A stretch of DNA of 7,929 nt from a bacterium (GTDB lineage: Bacteria; Vulcanimicrobiota; Vulcanimicrobiia; Vulcanimicrobiales; SCRA01), in assembly GCA_028869325.1 (NCBI GenBank), contig JAGWST010000407.1, positions 1 through 7,929 of the forward strand, written 5' to 3'. A program made the translations under genes and the position numbers. Numbering within the stretch: the first letter of the stretch is position 1; each line of letters opens with the position of its first letter. The notes under the pieces were generated by a model. That model made no database searches. It saw nothing but the letters and a program-made list of their open reading frames with translations, and was not told the origin of the DNA. Below, piece by piece: positions 5,772-7,929 of the stretch.

Positions 5772-7388
5772 TTAGTGGCCGGCGTCGCCGGCTGCGCTGG
5801 GCGACCGTCGGCACCTCTGGGGCCCGTGTGACGCGGTCTCCGAGCGGCGCACGCGCCCCAACAGGCGCCAAAGAAGGCGCCAGCATTGCCATAGCGCCAG
5901 GCTCAGTGAGATGTGATCGCGCCTTCCATCGATGATGACGATACCCGGTCCCAGCGTCAGCGTGTGCAGTCCGCGCATATACGGCGCCAGCGGGCGTAGG
6001 GTACGGACCGGAACCTCTTCGTAGGTTGACTCATCCAGCGAGACGATCCGGTGGACGACCAAGGCGCCTCCGTAAGAGTCGCCGCAGTCCTGCGCGGGGC
6101 GATAGAGCGCACCGTTATGCTCAAAGATTCCCCCCGCCGGCCGTGCCGACCGGACGTCGGTCTTGATGGGATTTGCGCGATGCGGTCGCCAGAGGCCGAG
6201 CGGGTCATTGGAGACGTACGCGTACAGATGCAGGTTGCTTCCGGTCGATCGCTGCGTACAGAACAGCCACCACTTTCCGTCGTGCCGAAAAATCGTGCTG
6301 TCACAGGCATCGAGGTCTTCAAGCAGCGTCTTGTGATACCGCCAGGTACCGTCCGCAGCGATCGCGTACGCATCGACACGACCCGCCGCGTTGCTCTCGG
6401 GTACCGCATAGGTCGCACCATCGTGCTCGAAGATGAATGGATAGGAAAGATGCGATCCGTTTGAGAGCACGACTCTGGTCGACGCGACGCGCGCGTCCGG
6501 TGTGAGCTCGAGCTCCTCGATCACGCCGGTTCGAGAGCCGCGCGGCATCCCCTCGCAGAGCACGTACTCGCGATCCCCGGAGCGCAAGTAGAACGGATCG
6601 GCATAGAATGGCCGGCGCTCCTGCGGATGCAGCCAGCGCACGTCGCCCAGTCTGCCGGACTCTACCACGTCCGCCGGCTCCGCGCGCGAGATGCCGATAT
6701 CCCACGATGTATCGACGAAGAAGAGTCTGCCGGCAAATTGAAGGAGATGCAGCGCACAGAGCCACGAAAAACGCAGTACCTCGCCAAGCCCCACCCTCTC
6801 GTTCGGGGACTCCGATTGGGTGGCGCCACGATAGCGGCTTGCGTCTTCGTGCCCGAGCCCTTCGATGAACGTCCGCAACCACACGCAGTAGGTATCAGCC
6901 GCCATGCGCAGCGTCTTATCGTAGCTGTAGTTGAAGAGAAACCTCCCCCAGCGCAACGTGCGCGTGATTCCCGTGCGGTCGATCAGACGCAACTCGGCTT
7001 CCACGGTCGGCGACCCGGAGAGAATCTGCCCGAAGAAGGGCAGCCCTCCGCGCGCGTCTGCGGAGCGATAGACCGTGCCGTGGTGCGCCGTGACGGGGCG
7101 CCGCGCACGCGGGACGTCGCGCAGGTCCACGATCAGATCGGCCGCAGGCAGGCCCTCGTCACCGATTTCGGCGATAGACGGTGTGCCCGCGAGCGGGGCG
7201 CGCGCGAGCATTCCTCGATGCCACAACACCGTCGCGAGTCGCTCCGCAACCGTCAGCCGCCGCGGCCCGTTCGGGATCGCAACGACCGTGAGATGGACAT
7301 TGGGGCACGTCCGCAGCGTCTCGAGGCAACGCGCGTCCCAGGGCCTGGCCTCCGGTCCATCAACGACGGCCAGAACGCGAAGAGTCAT
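5772..7388 (-). CDS. Formyltransferase-like domain fused to a GINT1-type beta-propeller domain
   Basis: A 538-residue protein in two parts. The N-terminal part (about 1-180) resembles the degenerate formyltransferase-like domain of this family: a Rossmann-like start MTLRVLAVVDGPEARPW, a strand DLIVDLRD (84-91), then HHGTVYR (102-108) and LPFFGQILSGSPTVEAEL (116-133). I do not see an intact Asn/His/Asp formyl-transfer site. After a hydrophobic stretch (about 203-226), the C-terminal part (about 228-495) is the five-bladed propeller known from the N-terminus of plant glucosamine inositolphosphorylceramide transferase (GINT1). Repeated signatures are FYADPFYL (261-268), HLSYPFIFEHDG (313-324), DSTIFRHDGKWWLF (363-376), DVRSARPAGGIFEHNG (411-426) with YRPAQDC (429-435), and a final HTLTLGPGIVIIDG (475-488). 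An amphipathic helix (about 494-512) and a polar tail follow. The ATG at 7388 is preferred; an in-frame TTG at 7403 is possible. Bacterial members sit in glycan loci; their reaction is not established. Confidence 0.88.
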   Translation of the reverse strand: MTLRVLAVVDGPEARPWDARCLETLRTCPNVHLTVVAIPNGPRRLTVAERLATVLWHRGMLARAPLAGTPSIAEIGDEGLPAADLIVDLRDVPRARRPVTAHHGTVYRSADARGGLPFFGQILSGSPTVEAELRLIDRTGITRTLRWGRFLFNYSYDKTLRMAADTYCVWLRTFIEGLGHEDASRYRGATQSESPNERVGLGEVLRFSWLCALHLLQFAGRLFFVDTSWDIGISRAEPADVVESGRLGDVRWLHPQERRPFYADPFYLRSGDREYVLCEGMPRGSRTGVIEELELTPDARVASTRVVLSNGSHLSYPFIFEHDGATYAVPESNAAGRVDAYAIAADGTWRYHKTLLEDLDACDSTIFRHDGKWWLFCTQRSTGSNLHLYAYVSNDPLGLWRPHRANPIKTDVRSARPAGGIFEHNGALYRPAQDCGDSYGGALVVHRIVSLDESTYEEVPVRTLRPLAPYMRGLHTLTLGPGIVIIDGRRDHISLSLALWQCWRLLWRLLGRVRRSETASHGPQRCRRSPSAAGDAGH

Positions 7389-7450
7389 ACGCCAAGGGTA
7401 CAAGACTTAGGCGGGCGGGGCTAGAGCCGGGGGGGCGCGCAAGGTCGGGC

Positions 7451-7487
7451 TGTTAGGAATCGGTGTCCTACCCCGAAAGTCCTAACG
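7451..7487. repeat. Inverted repeat with two alternative right arms
   Basis: The left arm TGTTAGGA (7451-7458) pairs with TCCTAACG (7480-7487) through seven Watson-Crick pairs and one G-U pair, with a 21-base loop. The core TAGGA (7454-7458) can instead pair with TCCTA at 7466-7470, giving a 5-bp stem with a 7-base loop. No T-run follows on either strand, so an operator or leader structure is likelier than a terminator. Confidence 0.5.
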
Positions 7488-7493
7488 CCTGGC

Positions 7494-7498
7494 AAGGA
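7494..7498 (+). promoter_or_regulatory. Ribosome binding site for the GT87-like gene
   Basis: AAGGA lies 10 bases before the GTG at 7509. An ATG at 7499 directly after it ends at a stop after four codons, so it cannot be the start. The site decides for the GTG. Confidence 0.55.
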
Positions 7499-7508
7499 TG
7501 GACTCACC

Positions 7509-7929
7509 GTGACGCTCCTCGCCTCGGCGCTTACGGCGCTGGTCGTCCTCGGAGGGCTCTCCCGATTCGAGCACCGCTCACGGGCGTGGCGGGCTGGCTG
7601 GTGGACGATCGTCTCCGTGCTCACGCTCTTCTTCTTGTCACACGTGGCCCGAACCGTGCTGGCGAACTTTGCGCACCCACCCTATTGGGACTTCCACGCC
7701 TTTTGGCTGTACGGCCGTACGGCGCTCTTGTTCCACAACGTCTACGACCCGGCCAACATACGGCACGTGAGCGACACCCCTCTGCCGGGGGTCTTGATGA
7801 TCGGGTTTCCCTATCCGCCGCCTGCCATCTTGCTCGTGTTGCCAATGGCCCTCTTCACGGATCCCCGCGCATCCCTTACCGTGTGGTACGGTATGCATTT
7901 TCTCGCACTCGCGCTCGTCGTGGTGCTGC
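7509..7929 (+). CDS. GT87/DUF2029-type membrane mannosyltransferase-like protein, N-terminal part
   Basis: The first 140 codons of a gene that continues beyond the window. GT87 enzymes are polyprenyl-phosphate-mannose-dependent alpha-mannosyltransferases with a GT-C fold, acting on the outer face of the membrane. The N-terminus has hydrophobic segments at about 2-17 and 31-51. A loop with the family signature follows: WDFHAFWLYGRTAL (60-73), where D61 is at the place of the catalytic Asp, then NVYDP (77-81), then FPYPPPAILLVLPMALF (100-116), the well-known YPP motif leading into the next segment. WYGMHFLALALVVVL (126-140) begins another segment. It is divergent from the fusion gene with a 120-base gap. 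It starts at GTG, supported by AAGGA upstream. Mannose as substrate is inferred from the family. The truncation is only the window edge. Confidence 0.85.
   Translation, partial: MTLLASALTALVVLGGLSRFEHRSRAWRAGWWTIVSVLTLFFLSHVARTVLANFAHPPYWDFHAFWLYGRTALLFHNVYDPANIRHVSDTPLPGVLMIGFPYPPPAILLVLPMALFTDPRASLTVWYGMHFLALALVVVL

Larger units (their letters stand above)
7389..7508. promoter_or_regulatory. Divergent intergenic region before the GT87-like gene
   Basis: This 120-base gap should carry the promoters of the minus-strand fusion gene and the plus-strand GT87-like gene. It contains an inverted repeat (7451-7458 and 7480-7487) with an internal TCCTA (7466-7470) that could pair with the same left arm. 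It also contains the minus-strand element GGACTTTCGGGGTAGG (7482-7467). The part next to the fusion gene is a C/G-rich tract (about 7410-7440). TACCCT on the minus strand (7400-7395) sits 6 bases before the ATG and could be a leaderless-type -10, but this is weak. No RNA gene is evident. Confidence 0.5.

Noticed and set aside
6627..7424. 265-codon open frame on the plus strand opposite the propeller fusion gene
   Set aside because: Arg-rich, no motif, fully antisense to a gene with strong family signatures.
7421..7898. Small minus-strand frames over the right end of the window
   Set aside because: They oppose the plus-strand frame from 7509, which has the GT87 signatures WDFHAFW and FPYPPP and a good ribosome binding site.
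1..7929. CRISPR array, tRNA, rRNA, transposase or attachment site
   Set aside because: I looked for regularly spaced repeats, cloverleaf-like segments and terminal inverted repeats with a transposase and found none.

Overview
The window is GC-rich, compact bacterial chromosome carrying a cluster of sugar-transfer genes. It holds six protein genes: five complete and one cut by the right edge. I see no tRNA, rRNA, CRISPR array, transposase or phage gene. High GC, GTG and TTG starts, and several multi-pass GT-C type glycosyltransferases next to a formyltransferase-like/GINT1-like fusion suggest an uncultured soil or environmental bacterium. A lineage such as Eremiobacterota would fit, but that is a guess from general style, not a demonstrated assignment.

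Layout, left to right. A soluble GT4 glycosyltransferase (50-1102, minus) is divergent from a multi-pass membrane protein of GT-C type (1321-2538, plus), with a 218-base regulatory gap between them. The plus-strand gene converges on a minus-strand run with only 6 bases between the stop codons. In its direction of transcription (right to left) that run is: a formyltransferase-like/GINT1-type beta-propeller fusion (7388-5772), a GT39-like membrane glycosyltransferase (5675-4137, GTG start) and a second membrane glycosyltransferase of the same broad class (4134-2545, probable TTG start 2 bases after the previous stop). Divergent from it, a GT87/DUF2029-type membrane mannosyltransferase-like gene starts at 7509 (GTG) and runs off the window.

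Functionally this looks like part of a surface glycan or glycolipid locus. The cytoplasmic GT4 enzyme would use a nucleotide sugar. The membrane GT-C proteins would use polyprenyl-phosphate sugars on the outer face of the membrane. The propeller fusion has no firmly known bacterial reaction. No flippase, polymerase, chain-length regulator or nucleotide-sugar synthesis gene is present, so the product cannot be named.

The most unexpected pattern is in the non-coding DNA. All three intergenic gaps carry a related short element (minus strand GGA-N3 to 6-GGGTAGG), pointing toward the minus-strand genes. Two of the gaps, both upstream of plus-strand genes, also share a longer interrupted similarity (TGTCCTACCYC ... 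AAAG(G)TCCYAACG). These are candidate shared regulatory sites or a degenerate intergenic repeat. I did not find a clearly new multi-gene system.
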